From Rickettsiella grylli (GTDB lineage Bacteria > Pseudomonadota > Gammaproteobacteria > Diplorickettsiales > Diplorickettsiaceae): 64,000 bases of DNA. This document shows positions 20,167-29,763 of this stretch, one piece after another. A model generated the notes under the pieces. It did not search any database and was not told the DNA's origin. It was given only the letters and a program-made list of their open reading frames with translations. The stretch lies in assembly GCF_000168295.1 (NCBI RefSeq), contig NZ_AAQJ02000001.1:1265001-1329000 (forward strand). The letters are read 5' to 3'. Within the stretch, counting starts at the first letter, position 1. Every line of letters begins with the position of its first letter. The position numbers were made by a program, and so were the translations under genes.

Positions 20167-21245
20167 CTCATTCTATCCGTCAATATCTCGAATTAGCGTT
20201 ATCATTAGCTGAAATACGTCGTGGATTTTGCTCACCAAACCCTTGTGTGGGCGCTATACTGGTCAAAGATAATACGGTTATTGCAAAAGGCTATCATCAT
20301 GCCAGTGGTTTGCCTCACGCTGAAGTAGAGGCTATCCAAAGCGTTAATCCTGTTCATGTCAAAGGCGCCACATTATATGTCACTTTACAACCCTGCTGTC
20401 ACTCAGCTAAAAAAACGCCGCCTTGTACTGATCTCATTATAAAAAGCGGTATCGTCAAAGTCATTTATGGTTTTCAAGATCCTAATCCTGCGGTCAGTCA
20501 TCATACGGATAACTTGTTGAAACATGCAGGCATTGAATGCATTCAACATGCTTTGCCTGCTATTGATAATTTTTATGCCAGCTATGTCTATTGGTGGACC
20601 TGTAAAAGACCTTTCACTACAGCCAAATTGGCCCTGAGTTTGGACGGGAAAATTGCTGGGAAAAACGGAAAAAGAGTTCAATTAACCGGAGAAAAAGCAC
20701 AACAGTTCACCCATCACCATCGTAAAAAAGCAGATGCTATCTTAACGACAGCGAAAACAATTAGCCACGATGACCCCTTGTTAAATAGCCGCTTAGACCA
20801 CAAAATTTATAAAAAACCGCTCTATATTTTAGATACGCATCTAAATCTATCCACAACGTCAAAAATCTTTGAGAGTGCTGCAAGCGTCACTATTTTCCAT
20901 CATTCGAGTGTATGTAAAGTTTATCAATTCAAAGAGCAACAACCTGACACCCGCTTCATTCCCATTAAACACGACAAAAATGGGCTCAATTTAATCGCTG
21001 TATTCGATCATATTGGTTTAGACGGTAAAATTGATCTCTGGGTAGAAGCAGGAGGTCATCTTTTTCAAGCGCTTATTCAGAATAATTTGCTACAACATGC
21101 TTTTATTTACGTGGCACCACGTTGGCTTGGAGAAAATGCACAAACAGCCTTCCATTTTCCAAATCCTTTAAAAAAAGGAATTCCAATGAAGGGGATAACG
21201 TTAGGAAGAGACACTTGTTTTGAATTTAAATGGAGCGGAAAATAG
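20163..21245 (+). CDS. ribD: Riboflavin deaminase/reductase, bifunctional
   Basis: Catalyses the second and third steps of riboflavin synthesis: deamination of the pyrimidine and reduction of its ribosyl group. The N-terminal cytidine-deaminase-like domain has the zinc ligands in HAEVEAI (His, with catalytic Glu) and in PCCHSAKKTPPC (Cys pair); the usual GRTPPC reads KKTPPC. The C-terminal reductase domain (from about 145) has AKLALSLDGKIA, DPLLNSR and VEAGGHLF. 360 residues, normal. Overlaps mpl by 4 bp. A 41-bp gap to ribBA contains TGGTATATT (21253-21261), a possible extended -10 for the following genes. Confidence 0.94.
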   Translation: MTHSIRQYLELALSLAEIRRGFCSPNPCVGAILVKDNTVIAKGYHHASGLPHAEVEAIQSVNPVHVKGATLYVTLQPCCHSAKKTPPCTDLIIKSGIVKVIYGFQDPNPAVSHHTDNLLKHAGIECIQHALPAIDNFYASYVYWWTCKRPFTTAKLALSLDGKIAGKNGKRVQLTGEKAQQFTHHHRKKADAILTTAKTISHDDPLLNSRLDHKIYKKPLYILDTHLNLSTTSKIFESAASVTIFHHSSVCKVYQFKEQQPDTRFIPIKHDKNGLNLIAVFDHIGLDGKIDLWVEAGGHLFQALIQNNLLQHAFIYVAPRWLGENAQTAFHFPNPLKKGIPMKGITLGRDTCFEFKWSGK

Positions 21246-21286
21246 CCTTATATGGTATATTAAACACCGAAATAACAAATTAGAAG

Positions 21287-22495
21287 ATGAAGACACAACC
21301 CCCTAATATTAATTCGGCTTTAGAAGACCTTCGTTTAGGAAAAATGGTCATTCTTTTTGATCATGAAAACCGTGAGAATGAAGGAGACCTTGTCCTTGCT
21401 GCTGAGAAGGTAACCCCTCGGGCCATTAACTTTATGGCACAGCATGCGCGGGGATTAATCTGTTTAGCGTTAGCAGAAGAAGATATTAAACGCTTACAAA
21501 TCCCCATGATGGTAGAAAACGCAACCAATCCGTTTAATACGGCGTTTACGGCATCCATTGAGGCCGCTAAGGGCGTTACAACAGGCATCTCGGCAGCCGA
21601 CAGAGCGCATACCATACACGTTGCTATCGATCCTAAAAGTGGTCCTCAAGATATCGTTATGCCGGGACATATTTTTCCTATACGCGCTCGAAAAGGCGGT
21701 GTTTTGGCACGTATGGGTCAAACGGAAGGAAGCACTGATTTAGTCCGGTTAGCGGGGCTAAACTCTGCTGCGGTTATCTGTGAAATCATGAATCCTGACG
21801 GCAGCATGGCTCGATTCCCCGACTTAGAACGATTTGCAAAACAACACCAAATAACACTATTATCCATACGTGACCTCATCCAATATCGCCTACAAACAGA
21901 GTCCTTAGTCAAAGAAATTGCGTCTATCCACTTACCCACGAAAGACTATGGTGATTTAACAATCAAGCTGTTTGAAAGTCAGCTGGACAAACATCACCAT
22001 TTAGCAATTATTAAAGAAAAGATAAAAAAATCCTATCATCCCACTCTCGTACGTATTCATTCAGAATGTTTTACCGGTGATCTGTTTGGATCCACACGCT
22101 GTGATTGTGGTTGGCAACTCCATGAATCCTTAACACAAATTAGTGAGCACGGCGGCGCATTACTTTATTTACGTCAAGAAGGTCGAGGGATTGGCCTACT
22201 CAATAAACTTAAAGCCTATGCCTTACAAGATCAAGGTTTCGATACCGTCGAAGCCAATCAAAAATTAGGCTTTGGCAGTGACGATCGAAATTATTGGATA
22301 GGTGCACAAATATTACAACGCTTAAAAATATTAAAAATAAAATTATTAACCAATAACCCACAAAAAATTATCGATTTAAAACAATATGGTATTGAAATTA
22401 CGGAGCGCGTTCCGCTTATTGCGACGCCGAGCCCAACCAATCTCACCTATTTAAAAACGAAACAATCCAAACTTGGACATTTACTCAATTTATAA
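21287..22495 (+). CDS. ribBA: DHBP synthase / GTP cyclohydrolase II
   Basis: A fusion supplying both riboflavin precursors. Residues 1-200 are DHBP synthase ([32 protein letters not shown]). Residues 205-402 are GTP cyclohydrolase II, with the intact zinc-cysteine motif [27 protein letters not shown], and [11 protein letters not shown]. All three zinc cysteines are kept, so the second domain should be active. In many gammaproteobacteria the GCHII half of RibBA is degenerate, so the intact form is worth noting. 402 residues. ribH follows after 12 bp. Confidence 0.95.
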   Translation: MKTQPPNINSALEDLRLGKMVILFDHENRENEGDLVLAAEKVTPRAINFMAQHARGLICLALAEEDIKRLQIPMMVENATNPFNTAFTASIEAAKGVTTGISAADRAHTIHVAIDPKSGPQDIVMPGHIFPIRARKGGVLARMGQTEGSTDLVRLAGLNSAAVICEIMNPDGSMARFPDLERFAKQHQITLLSIRDLIQYRLQTESLVKEIASIHLPTKDYGDLTIKLFESQLDKHHHLAIIKEKIKKSYHPTLVRIHSECFTGDLFGSTRCDCGWQLHESLTQISEHGGALLYLRQEGRGIGLLNKLKAYALQDQGFDTVEANQKLGFGSDDRNYWIGAQILQRLKILKIKLLTNNPQKIIDLKQYGIEITERVPLIATPSPTNLTYLKTKQSKLGHLLNL

Positions 22496-22507
22496 AAAGG
22501 ATTCCTT

Positions 22508-23008
22508 ATGCAAAAAAAAATAAAAGAGATTACTGCTCAACCTTTCGATTTCACCCAGGAGGCAGATAAATTTAATATTGCGCTCATCGTTAGTCAATTT
22601 AATCCCAACATTTCTGAAAAATTATTAATGGGCGCTTTACAGCGTTTAAAAGAATTTAATTTCCCAGATTCCTGCATTACGATTGTTAGAGTCCCTGGAG
22701 CAATAGAAATAGGCCTTACCGCACAACAAATCGCTATTTCTGATGAAAATTGTTTAGCCATTATTTGTTTGGGCGCAATTATCCGTGGTGAAACCGATCA
22801 TTATGATTATGTTTGCCAACAAGTGAGTTATGCATGTCAAAAAATTGCTTTACAAGAATCTATTCCTGTTATTTTTGGCATTTTAACCACGGACAATGAA
22901 GAACTCGCTTTAGCGCGCGTTGATGAAAAACGTTGTCATAAAGGCCGCGATGCAGTCGATACGGCCCTGGCAATGATTTCCTTATTAGAACAAATCGAAT
23001 CGGAATAA
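22508..23008 (+). CDS. ribH: 6,7-dimethyl-8-ribityllumazine synthase
   Basis: Condenses the RibD/phosphatase product with DHBP to lumazine, the substrate of riboflavin synthase. Motifs: VSQFNPNI, VPGAIEIGLTAQ, GAIIRGETDHYDYV and FGILTTDNEELAL, with the catalytic His in the GETDH segment. 166 residues; the first 20 precede the core. AAGGA is well spaced before the ATG. nusB usually follows ribH, but here a convergent reductase does. ribE is not found next to these genes. Confidence 0.95.
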   Translation: MQKKIKEITAQPFDFTQEADKFNIALIVSQFNPNISEKLLMGALQRLKEFNFPDSCITIVRVPGAIEIGLTAQQIAISDENCLAIICLGAIIRGETDHYDYVCQQVSYACQKIALQESIPVIFGILTTDNEELALARVDEKRCHKGRDAVDTALAMISLLEQIESE

Positions 23009-23031
23009 ATAAATCTTATAGCGCTACTTTA

Positions 23032-23775
23032 TTAATTAGAGGAAATATATTTTTCGCGTCGAATAATATCGGTAGGAAAACCATAATTTTTAACAAGCAA
23101 CGTAAAAACCTCATCAACCATATTGGGGTTGCCACACAAATAAACAATATCCTGCTTAGCATTCGGTTGAATTTCACCAAACGCATTCAAAACATAACCC
23201 ATATGTTCATAACTTAATGCTTTATTCAATTTAACTCGGCTATAATAGGCGTGAAATTCAAACCAAGCATTTTTTTCAGAAAACGCAATAAATTCATCTC
23301 GATATAATAGATCTTCTGGTCTGCGGACACCAAATAACAAAACAACTTTAAAACAGGGACGTAATTTAAACCGATGTTCTAACTCGGCTAACATCGTCCG
23401 ATAGGGCGTAACACCGGTTCCCGTCGCTACCAAGATATAGCGTTCTGGCATCTCCTCTCGTAATGTCAGTCTGCCAAAGGGACCGGTCGCCATAACCTTA
23501 TCACCTGGTTTTAATGTAAATAAAAGTTGACTCGCAACCCCAGAAGGGACATAAGACGCAGCAAATTCAATTTTATTGGTCGCTGGATACGTTTTATTCG
23601 CAATACTGTAACTACGACGCAGAATCTTTTCATCTGTCGGAATATGCAAGGTAATAAACTGGCCTGGAATAAATTGAAAACACCCACCTTCTTCATAATA
23701 AAAAGTGAAATGCTTAACGTCTGGAGCAATTTGTTCACTCTTTTCGAGTGTTAGATAAAATTCTTTTCGTGACAT
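23032..23775 (-). CDS. Ferredoxin/flavodoxin-NADP(+) reductase-like FAD enzyme
   Basis: FAD enzyme moving electrons between NAD(P)H and a one-electron carrier. The FAD domain has RRSYSIAN (about 52-59) and the PSGVASQLL and GPFGRL segments. The NAD(P) domain has LVATGTGVTPYRTML and YLCGNPNMVDEV. No 2Fe-2S ferredoxin domain is fused. 247 residues, close to Fpr (about 250). The C-terminus ends EKYISSN rather than the Fpr-type aromatic tail, so a different reductase of the same superfamily is possible. Convergent with ribH. Confidence 0.8.
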   Translation of the reverse strand: MSRKEFYLTLEKSEQIAPDVKHFTFYYEEGGCFQFIPGQFITLHIPTDEKILRRSYSIANKTYPATNKIEFAASYVPSGVASQLLFTLKPGDKVMATGPFGRLTLREEMPERYILVATGTGVTPYRTMLAELEHRFKLRPCFKVVLLFGVRRPEDLLYRDEFIAFSEKNAWFEFHAYYSRVKLNKALSYEHMGYVLNAFGEIQPNAKQDIVYLCGNPNMVDEVFTLLVKNYGFPTDIIRREKYISSN

Positions 23776-23824
23776 AATTTGCGTAGTCTAATCAGCTGGA
23801 TAGCTTTCGTCAAAACATTTATAG

Positions 23825-25561
23825 TCAATTCAGTCTGACCCTATCCTGTACCTCACTATTCTTTATAAGCAAAGCAGATTCAGAAGGTAAAACATCTGGA
23901 GATTCAGCAAAAATATTTTCAGGTAACTTCGGTTTAACTCCAATGCGTGCATCATCACTAAATTGAAAAGGATTTTGGATTAAATAATGCGTTTTAATAA
24001 ATTCCGTAATTTTAAGTGCTAATAACTCATGCAACCTCCTTGCGGGATGTAAATCATCCCAAAAAATAGTATTTCTATTTAAGTTATTTTTTTTAATGGA
24101 TTCCAACACAGAATCATTAATAATCGCAAGCCTCATTTCTTTATGAAACTTCTTTTTAAAACCTCTGATAACCGACTGAATAATCGTAATTATCAAGCGA
24201 TCATGACGTGCTTCGCTATCGGCTAATTTAATCACCTCTTTTTTAACAGCCGATTTAATTTTTTCCTCCAAACGCGCTTGATTGTTTGCAGTTAAATGAA
24301 AGCTAACCTTTGCTATTTTTCCTTGCTCTGTCACGACTGCTCCTTCTTTTATAAGATAACTCAAAAAACCATCTTCAGTTTCTTTAAAAAGAATAGCATT
24401 TCCTGAAATGTGCTGTGAAATTACGGTTTCATCCGTATTGTGTTCTCTGTTATTCGGGATGAAATAAACAGCACAACCCGCAGTAAAGCCATAAATTTCT
24501 GGATTTTTCAAAATGGCATCTAAAAAAATACTAATATCGATCACGTTTATACTGAGATTTAACTTCGCTTTTTTAACGATCTCGTCAATAAATTCATCTA
24601 ATTGAGCTTCATTAGTCTTGGTTCTTACAATTTCGCCTTCCTTGGAAAAAAGATCCATTCTATTTTTAGAAAGATTAATCGTTATTTTTTTCAGTTCGTC
24701 ATTGGATGTGCAGGTTACAAATTTTCCATCTTTAATAAAAAGAAGGGTTCTTTTTCTACCTTCTCCAACAACCACAATACCTTTTTCTATTTTTTTTATC
24801 GCTTCTAAATTTAAACAATTAATATTAGCGTACTTATAAAGTGTACATAAACTAAAATCAATATATTGATACTCATTGGAAAATTCTTGTAATTTTTTAT
24901 TATATAATTGACATGCTTTTTCCATGCGTGTCTTTTCTTTTTCCGATTTATGTGAAAATCGAGGCGTTTCGCTAATATTAGGCAACCCAACAAATAAAAA
25001 ATGTTTTAAATAGTTAAGCGTTTTTTTTGTGTTTTTATTCGTCAAAATTTTTATGGTCTTCTTTACTCCTTGGATTGCTCTTTCAACACCATTCACATCA
25101 TCATACCCTATCGTTGCCAAATCATTAGCTCCTGCAAAAATAATGCCTAAAAGGTCGGGATGAAGTATATTTTTATCTGTTTTAATGCGCGTTGCTTGTT
25201 CCTGAATATTTCCTAGAAAAAAACTCAAAATAAAACCTTTAAAATACTTAAAAAGACTGGTTAAATTTTTATAATTATAGGCGGTTGCTCCACCTTCTGC
25301 GACATTCTTAAAATAAGTAGGAGATTCTGAGGTCAACCAATTTAGTTTCTCTTTTAAACAATGATTAAGCACGTTCGCAAAAATATAAGCCCACGTATGA
25401 CCATTCGTGAAATTATTATAATCGGAGTGATATAAAAACCATTTAAACGGAAAGCAACCACAAATATTTTCTTTATATTTTATACCTTCATCGGATAAAC
25501 TATCTCCAAAAGCAATCGCACCCGTTATTTTATATTTATTTACAGATAATTGATTGAACAT
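23825..25561 (-). CDS. GDSL/SGNH-family hydrolase with two insertions, candidate effector
   Basis: Predicted lipase/acyltransferase-like esterase. Counting from the first in-frame ATG (25594): block I AFGDSLSDEG with nucleophile Ser32, block II AEGGAT (Gly), block III FAGAND (155-158) and block V WDDLHP with Asp513 and His516, so the triad and oxyanion set look complete. The family usually has about 300 residues; this has 578-589 because of extra stretches at about 255-345 and 385-510. No signal peptide, unlike Legionella PlaA, and no transmembrane helix. I place the start at ATG 25561, preceded by a purine-rich AGAAGAG; the upstream ATG lacks one. It follows ribF on the same strand. Function in a host is inference. 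Confidence 0.82.
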   Translation of the reverse strand: MFNQLSVNKYKITGAIAFGDSLSDEGIKYKENICGCFPFKWFLYHSDYNNFTNGHTWAYIFANVLNHCLKEKLNWLTSESPTYFKNVAEGGATAYNYKNLTSLFKYFKGFILSFFLGNIQEQATRIKTDKNILHPDLLGIIFAGANDLATIGYDDVNGVERAIQGVKKTIKILTNKNTKKTLNYLKHFLFVGLPNISETPRFSHKSEKEKTRMEKACQLYNKKLQEFSNEYQYIDFSLCTLYKYANINCLNLEAIKKIEKGIVVVGEGRKRTLLFIKDGKFVTCTSNDELKKITINLSKNRMDLFSKEGEIVRTKTNEAQLDEFIDEIVKKAKLNLSINVIDISIFLDAILKNPEIYGFTAGCAVYFIPNNREHNTDETVISQHISGNAILFKETEDGFLSYLIKEGAVVTEQGKIAKVSFHLTANNQARLEEKIKSAVKKEVIKLADSEARHDRLIITIIQSVIRGFKKKFHKEMRLAIINDSVLESIKKNNLNRNTIFWDDLHPARRLHELLALKITEFIKTHYLIQNPFQFSDDARIGVKPKLPENIFAESPDVLPSESALLIKNSEVQDRVRLN

Positions 25562-25616
25562 GAGAACTCTTCTTATTATTTTAATTATGTCCATTAAAAA
25601 TTAATGAGGCATGCAC

Positions 25617-26549
25617 TTAATTTTTTATAAAATATTCTTTTGCTGTCGCTACATCTTTCGCAATGCGTTGTTTGAGTGTTTCTATACTCTCAAATTTTTT
25701 TTCATCGCGTATTTTTTCTAAAAATTCTATTTCGATAAATTGGCCATAAATCGTTCGGTTAAAATCAAATAAATAAACTTCTAATAAATTTTTCAATCCA
25801 TTCATTGTTGGACGTGTACCACAATTGGCAACTCCCGCAATGGGTATTGATGCTAAACCATAAACCTTTACAATAAATACGCCTTCTAGGGGGGCTATCC
25901 GCCGATGTAATCCAACGTTAGCCGTCGGAAAACCAAGTAATCGTCCACGTTGATCGCCATAAATGACTCGACCACTGAGTGTAAACGAATGGCCTAGCAA
26001 CCGTTCTGCTAATTTAAAATCGGCTTGTTTTACTGCATTCCTTACGCGCGAGCTACCAATACGTTCGTTGTCAAATAAAAGGGTGGGCGTTGAAAACACT
26101 TTAAATCCATATTCGCGACCGAGATTTTTCAACAACACCCAATCACCTTGACGCGCTTTACCGAAACGAAAATCATCCCCAATCATTAAGCCTTTTATTC
26201 CTAATTTTTCAATTAAAATTTTTTTAACAAAATCCGTTGCGCTGCATTCTGCTAGACGTTTATTAAACCGTAAGCAAAGCACGCGATCGATTCCTAACGC
26301 TTGTAAAGATTTAAATTTTTCACGAAACCGCATTAAACGCGCAGGTGCATTTTCGCGATAAAAAAACTCTTGCGGATGTGGTTCAAAAATAATCACACAC
26401 GTCGGTCTGTGAAATTGTCGAGCAAGCTTGATTAACGATTGGATAACCTTTTGGTGCCCTCGGTGCAATCCATCAAAGTTTCCGATAGTGGCTACGCAAC
26501 CATACTGTCTCGGTTTTATATTATAACTATTGCGAATCAGTTCAGTCAT
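25617..26549 (-). CDS. ribF: Riboflavin kinase / FAD synthetase
   Basis: Converts riboflavin to FMN and FMN to FAD. The N-terminal adenylyltransferase domain has TIGNFDGLHRGHQ (His-x-Gly-His), GDDFRFGKAR and SSRVRNAV. The C-terminal flavokinase domain has GRVIYGDQRGRLLGFPTANV, GVFIVKV and an LLEVYLFDF segment. 310 residues, normal. It overlaps murJ by 8 bp and belongs to the algH-ruvX-murJ-ribF run on the minus strand. ribF next to murJ is common in gammaproteobacteria. Confidence 0.96.
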   Translation of the reverse strand: MTELIRNSYNIKPRQYGCVATIGNFDGLHRGHQKVIQSLIKLARQFHRPTCVIIFEPHPQEFFYRENAPARLMRFREKFKSLQALGIDRVLCLRFNKRLAECSATDFVKKILIEKLGIKGLMIGDDFRFGKARQGDWVLLKNLGREYGFKVFSTPTLLFDNERIGSSRVRNAVKQADFKLAERLLGHSFTLSGRVIYGDQRGRLLGFPTANVGLHRRIAPLEGVFIVKVYGLASIPIAGVANCGTRPTMNGLKNLLEVYLFDFNRTIYGQFIEIEFLEKIRDEKKFESIETLKQRIAKDVATAKEYFIKN

Positions 26550-28077
26550 GGTGCGCTTTTAAATCGTGATAACGTAAACCACACATCCACAACACACCAG
26601 TATAAATAAAAATGGACGCCACACCGAGTAAAAAAATATGTGACAATCGTTGTTGCCAATCCCAATTGACCCAAATAGGCATCGCTGCAGCAGACCAATA
26701 TAAAAATACGCACAATATAGCATTAGCAAATAACACTTGTAATAAAAACTTTAACCATCCGGGTTGCCATTGAAAAATGTGACGGCTCTTTAAACCCCAT
26801 AATAATAATCCGACATTCAACCAAGCGGATAAAGAACTGGCTAATGCTAAACCTGCATGTTTTAACGGGAAAATTAATAATGCATTAAAAAACATATTCA
26901 CAATTAATGCGATAATTCCTATTCGAACAGGTGTTTTTATATTTTGTTTCGCATAAAAAGCAGCCGCTAATATTTTAATTAACATAAATGCTTGTAAACC
27001 CACTGAATAGGCAATCACACTGCGTTGTGTCATCACCACGTCCTCGAGCGTAAATTTACCGTAATGAAAAAGTGTAACGATAAGTGGCCCCGATAAAATC
27101 AATAAGGTTAGCGATGCAGGAATACCAATCAGTAAATTACAACGTAAACCCCAATTTAATGTACTAGAAAATAATTCAGGGGATTTTTCTGCGTGCTGAC
27201 GTGAAAGATGCGGTAAAATAACGGTCATTAATGCGACACCAAACACGCCTAATGGAAAATAAGCCAGCCTATCTGAATAATAAAGCCAGGTCACACTTCC
27301 TGCAACTAAGAACGAAGCAAAAATAGTATTCAGTAGTAAACTAATCTGACCTACTGAAGAACCAAATAGAGCAGGCAACATAAATTTTAACACTTTTTGA
27401 ACGCCTGGATCGTGCCATTTAAAACGCGGTTTTTTCAATAAGTTTAATCGATTAAGAAAAGGTAATTGAAATCCTAATTGTAAAAATCCTCCGAGTAACA
27501 CTCCCCACGCTTGGGTTTCAACAGGCACTTTAAAAAATCGTGCCATTCCAAGTGCGGTAAAAATTAAAGAAATATTTAATAACGCGGGTGTAAACGCAGG
27601 AACCCAAAATTTTCCATAACAATTTAAAGTTGCACTCACTAAAGCAGTTAAAGAAATTAACATCAAGTAAGGAAATGTAATTCTTAACATTTTTACGGCT
27701 AATTGAAAACGATACGGATCTAAACCGGGCGCAAATAAACTGACCAAATTTTTGCTCCCTAAAATGCCCAGAATACAAACGATTAACAAAACAAGGCCTA
27801 ATGTTCCTCCAATATAGGCAAGAAATTGTTGCACTTCTTGTGGTGAGCGCATTTGTTTATATTCAGATAAAGTAGGAATAAAGGCTGCAGAAAAGGAACC
27901 CTCTGCAAATATGCCCCGCATGAAACTAGGAATCTTGAACGCAATGTAAAACGCATCAACTGCAGGTGCAGCACCAAAAATCCGTGCGGCAATCATATCA
28001 CGAACAAATCCTAAAATCCGTGAAATCATTGTCATGGAAGCAACAACGGACGTTGATTTAAAAAGTATCTTACTCAT
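26542..28077 (-). CDS. murJ: Lipid II flippase MurJ
   Basis: Flips lipid II across the inner membrane for peptidoglycan polymerisation. About 14 hydrophobic segments of the MOP superfamily. Conserved elements: SMTMISRILGFVRD at the N-terminus, AFYIAFKIPSFMRGIFAEGSF with its charged cavity Arg, and later YYSDRLAYFPLGVFGVAL. I prefer the ATG at 28075-28077 (MSKILF, 511 residues, same length as E. coli): it overlaps the ruvX stop as ATGA. The track of the frame extends five codons further to an ATG at 28092. Confidence 0.95.
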   Translation of the reverse strand: MSKILFKSTSVVASMTMISRILGFVRDMIAARIFGAAPAVDAFYIAFKIPSFMRGIFAEGSFSAAFIPTLSEYKQMRSPQEVQQFLAYIGGTLGLVLLIVCILGILGSKNLVSLFAPGLDPYRFQLAVKMLRITFPYLMLISLTALVSATLNCYGKFWVPAFTPALLNISLIFTALGMARFFKVPVETQAWGVLLGGFLQLGFQLPFLNRLNLLKKPRFKWHDPGVQKVLKFMLPALFGSSVGQISLLLNTIFASFLVAGSVTWLYYSDRLAYFPLGVFGVALMTVILPHLSRQHAEKSPELFSSTLNWGLRCNLLIGIPASLTLLILSGPLIVTLFHYGKFTLEDVVMTQRSVIAYSVGLQAFMLIKILAAAFYAKQNIKTPVRIGIIALIVNMFFNALLIFPLKHAGLALASSLSAWLNVGLLLWGLKSRHIFQWQPGWLKFLLQVLFANAILCVFLYWSAAAMPIWVNWDWQQRLSHIFLLGVASIFIYTGVLWMCGLRYHDLKAHHD

Positions 28078-28499
28078 TGGTTTTCTAACCATATTTCAAC
28101 AATTAACTGAGCTGCAATACTATCAATGGATTTTTTTTTCAATGCCTTATAACCACCCAGCGCAAAAAGCCGTGAACGTGCCTCAACGGTCGTTAACCGC
28201 TCATCGACAGGAAACACCGGAATTTCAAAACGATTTTTTAATTCCATTAAAAAATTACGCGCTTCACGCGTTATCGGCTGCTCTGTCCCATCCATATTGA
28301 ATGGAACACCCACAACGATGACATCCGGCGACCACATTTTTAATAATTGAGCAATTTCTTCCCAAGGCAAATTTCCTTTTTTTACGCTTAAATTAGTCAA
28401 TGGTTGTGCGAGTGAAGGTGAAGTTTGGCCTATTGCTACGCCAATATATTTCAAACCAAAATCAAACCCTATCACTGTCTTCGTTTCAGGCATGACCAC
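28074..28499 (-). CDS. ruvX: Putative pre-16S rRNA nuclease RuvX/YqgF
   Basis: RNase H-fold nuclease implicated in 16S rRNA 5'-end processing. 141 residues: GFDFGLKYIGVAIG at the N-terminus holds the first catalytic Asp, VVGVPFNMDGTE is the nucleotide-like loop, PVFPVDERLTTVEA holds the central acidic pair, and KKSIDSIAAQLI the last Asp. Start at 28499 (MVMPET) or two codons later; overlaps algH by 14 bp. The algH-ruvX pair is conserved in gammaproteobacteria. Confidence 0.93.
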   Translation of the reverse strand: MVMPETKTVIGFDFGLKYIGVAIGQTSPSLAQPLTNLSVKKGNLPWEEIAQLLKMWSPDVIVVGVPFNMDGTEQPITREARNFLMELKNRFEIPVFPVDERLTTVEARSRLFALGGYKALKKKSIDSIAAQLIVEIWLENQ

Positions 28500-29073
28500 C
28501 CATATAGGCCAATTTAGTCACATCAACACCCAGATAATCCATTGCTTTCAACCAGCGTTGTTCAAAAGGAACATCAAATAATAGATTAGGATTTGCCGGC
28601 AAAGTTAACCAAAAATTATTAATGATTTCTTGCTCCATTTGACCGGCTATCCAATTTGCATAGCCTAATGAAAAAATAAATTTTTCAGGGCCTTGCTGCT
28701 TCGCAATGGCCAGCAAAATATCTTTTGAAGTGGTTACTGATATTTCACTATTCATTTTAAGACTTGATTGCCATGCACCGGAGGGGGCATGTATTACGAA
28801 CCCGCGTTCTGGATGAATGGGTCCACCACATAATATTGGAAAATTTGCTCCTGCAGTGGTTTTCGTTGATTTTAGATTGCTTTCTGTAATTTCCTGTACT
28901 ATTTCTGCAAGGTTAACGTGTAAGGATTGTAAAGGTTGATTAATCACGATACCTACCGCCCCTTTTTCAGTATGCTCACAAATATAGACCACTGAACGAC
29001 TAAAATAGGCATCCGTTAAAATGGGCATCGCCACTAAAAAATAATTTGTAAAATAATGCGTCGACTCTATCAT
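28486..29073 (-). CDS. algH: YqgE/AlgH family protein (UPF0301)
   Basis: Cytoplasmic protein of about 190 residues with a compact alpha-beta fold; the function is not established, although algH was named as an alginate regulator in Pseudomonas. Typical features: NYFLVAMPILTDAYFSRSVVYICEH at the N-terminus, GAVGIVINQPL, and a conserved ILCGGPIHPERGFVIH segment. 195 residues. First gene of the algH-ruvX-murJ-ribF unit and divergent from ispF. Confidence 0.93.
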   Translation of the reverse strand: MIESTHYFTNYFLVAMPILTDAYFSRSVVYICEHTEKGAVGIVINQPLQSLHVNLAEIVQEITESNLKSTKTTAGANFPILCGGPIHPERGFVIHAPSGAWQSSLKMNSEISVTTSKDILLAIAKQQGPEKFIFSLGYANWIAGQMEQEIINNFWLTLPANPNLLFDVPFEQRWLKAMDYLGVDVTKLAYMGGHA

Positions 29074-29270
29074 TAAATTTTCTCGACTAAAATCTGTCGT
29101 TAATCATATCACCTCCTTTTACCACTCACCTAGTTTTTCATAAATAAAAGCGCTTGTTATCAAGTCATATCACCTTAACACAGCCTTTAAATTTCAATCG
29201 TAGCAACAAATCGCTTTCTATCCGATCCTATTATCGTGTTATGATGCGTATCCCTTTAGAAGAGAAAAAT

Positions 29271-29756
29271 ATGACGATTAATTTTCGCATAGGCTATGGT
29301 TACGATGTCCACGCTTTTAAAGCGGGTGACCACATTATCCTAGGCGGCGTCACAATTCCTCATAAAATGGGAATAAAAGCTCATTCAGATGGTGATGTTA
29401 TCATCCATGCGCTTGTGGATGCTTTATTAGGTGCCTGCGCTTTGGGCGATATAGGTTTACATTTCCCTGACACCGATGACTGCTTAAAAAACAAGGATAG
29501 TCGAATCTTTCTACAAACGACCGTCCAGTTATTAGTTAAAAATAACTGGCGTATAAACAATGTGGATATCACCATCCTCGCAGAAACCCCTAAGCTTCAA
29601 ACGTATTTTAATAAAATGCGAATTAATTTAGCAAACGATATGAACATTGATTTAAATCAGATCAACGTAAAAGCAACTACTACGGAAAAATTGGGGTTTA
29701 TTGGGCGTGAGGAAGGAATCGCTGCAACGGCAATTGCGCTCATCCAAGCCAAATAA
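29271..29756 (+). CDS. ispF: 2-C-methyl-D-erythritol 2,4-cyclodiphosphate synthase
   Basis: MEP isoprenoid pathway enzyme, homotrimeric. Motifs: GYGYDVHAF with metal-binding Asp and His, HSDGDVIIHALVDALLG (His metal ligand and substrate Asp), GDIGLHFPDTD, and a C-terminal TTTEKLGFIGREEGI. The frame is open from 29154, but the ATG at 29271 gives 161 residues (family about 159) and is preceded by AGAAGAG; the 39 extra residues lack homology. In most gammaproteobacteria ispF follows ispD; here ispD is 17.5 kb away at 47296. Confidence 0.96.
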   Translation: MTINFRIGYGYDVHAFKAGDHIILGGVTIPHKMGIKAHSDGDVIIHALVDALLGACALGDIGLHFPDTDDCLKNKDSRIFLQTTVQLLVKNNWRINNVDITILAETPKLQTYFNKMRINLANDMNIDLNQINVKATTTEKLGFIGREEGIAATAIALIQAK

Positions 29757-29763
29757 ATTTTAA

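Noticed and set aside
20000-20200. FMN riboswitch before ribD
   Set aside because: ribD overlaps mpl by 4 bp and no RFN-type motif is visible.
25562-25616. PmrA-like box upstream of the GDSL gene
   Set aside because: Two TTAAT elements are present but their spacing is about 7 bp, not 11, and the gene follows ribF closely.
29154-29270. 39-residue extension of IspF
   Set aside because: Family length and ATG 29271 fit better; no homology in the extension.
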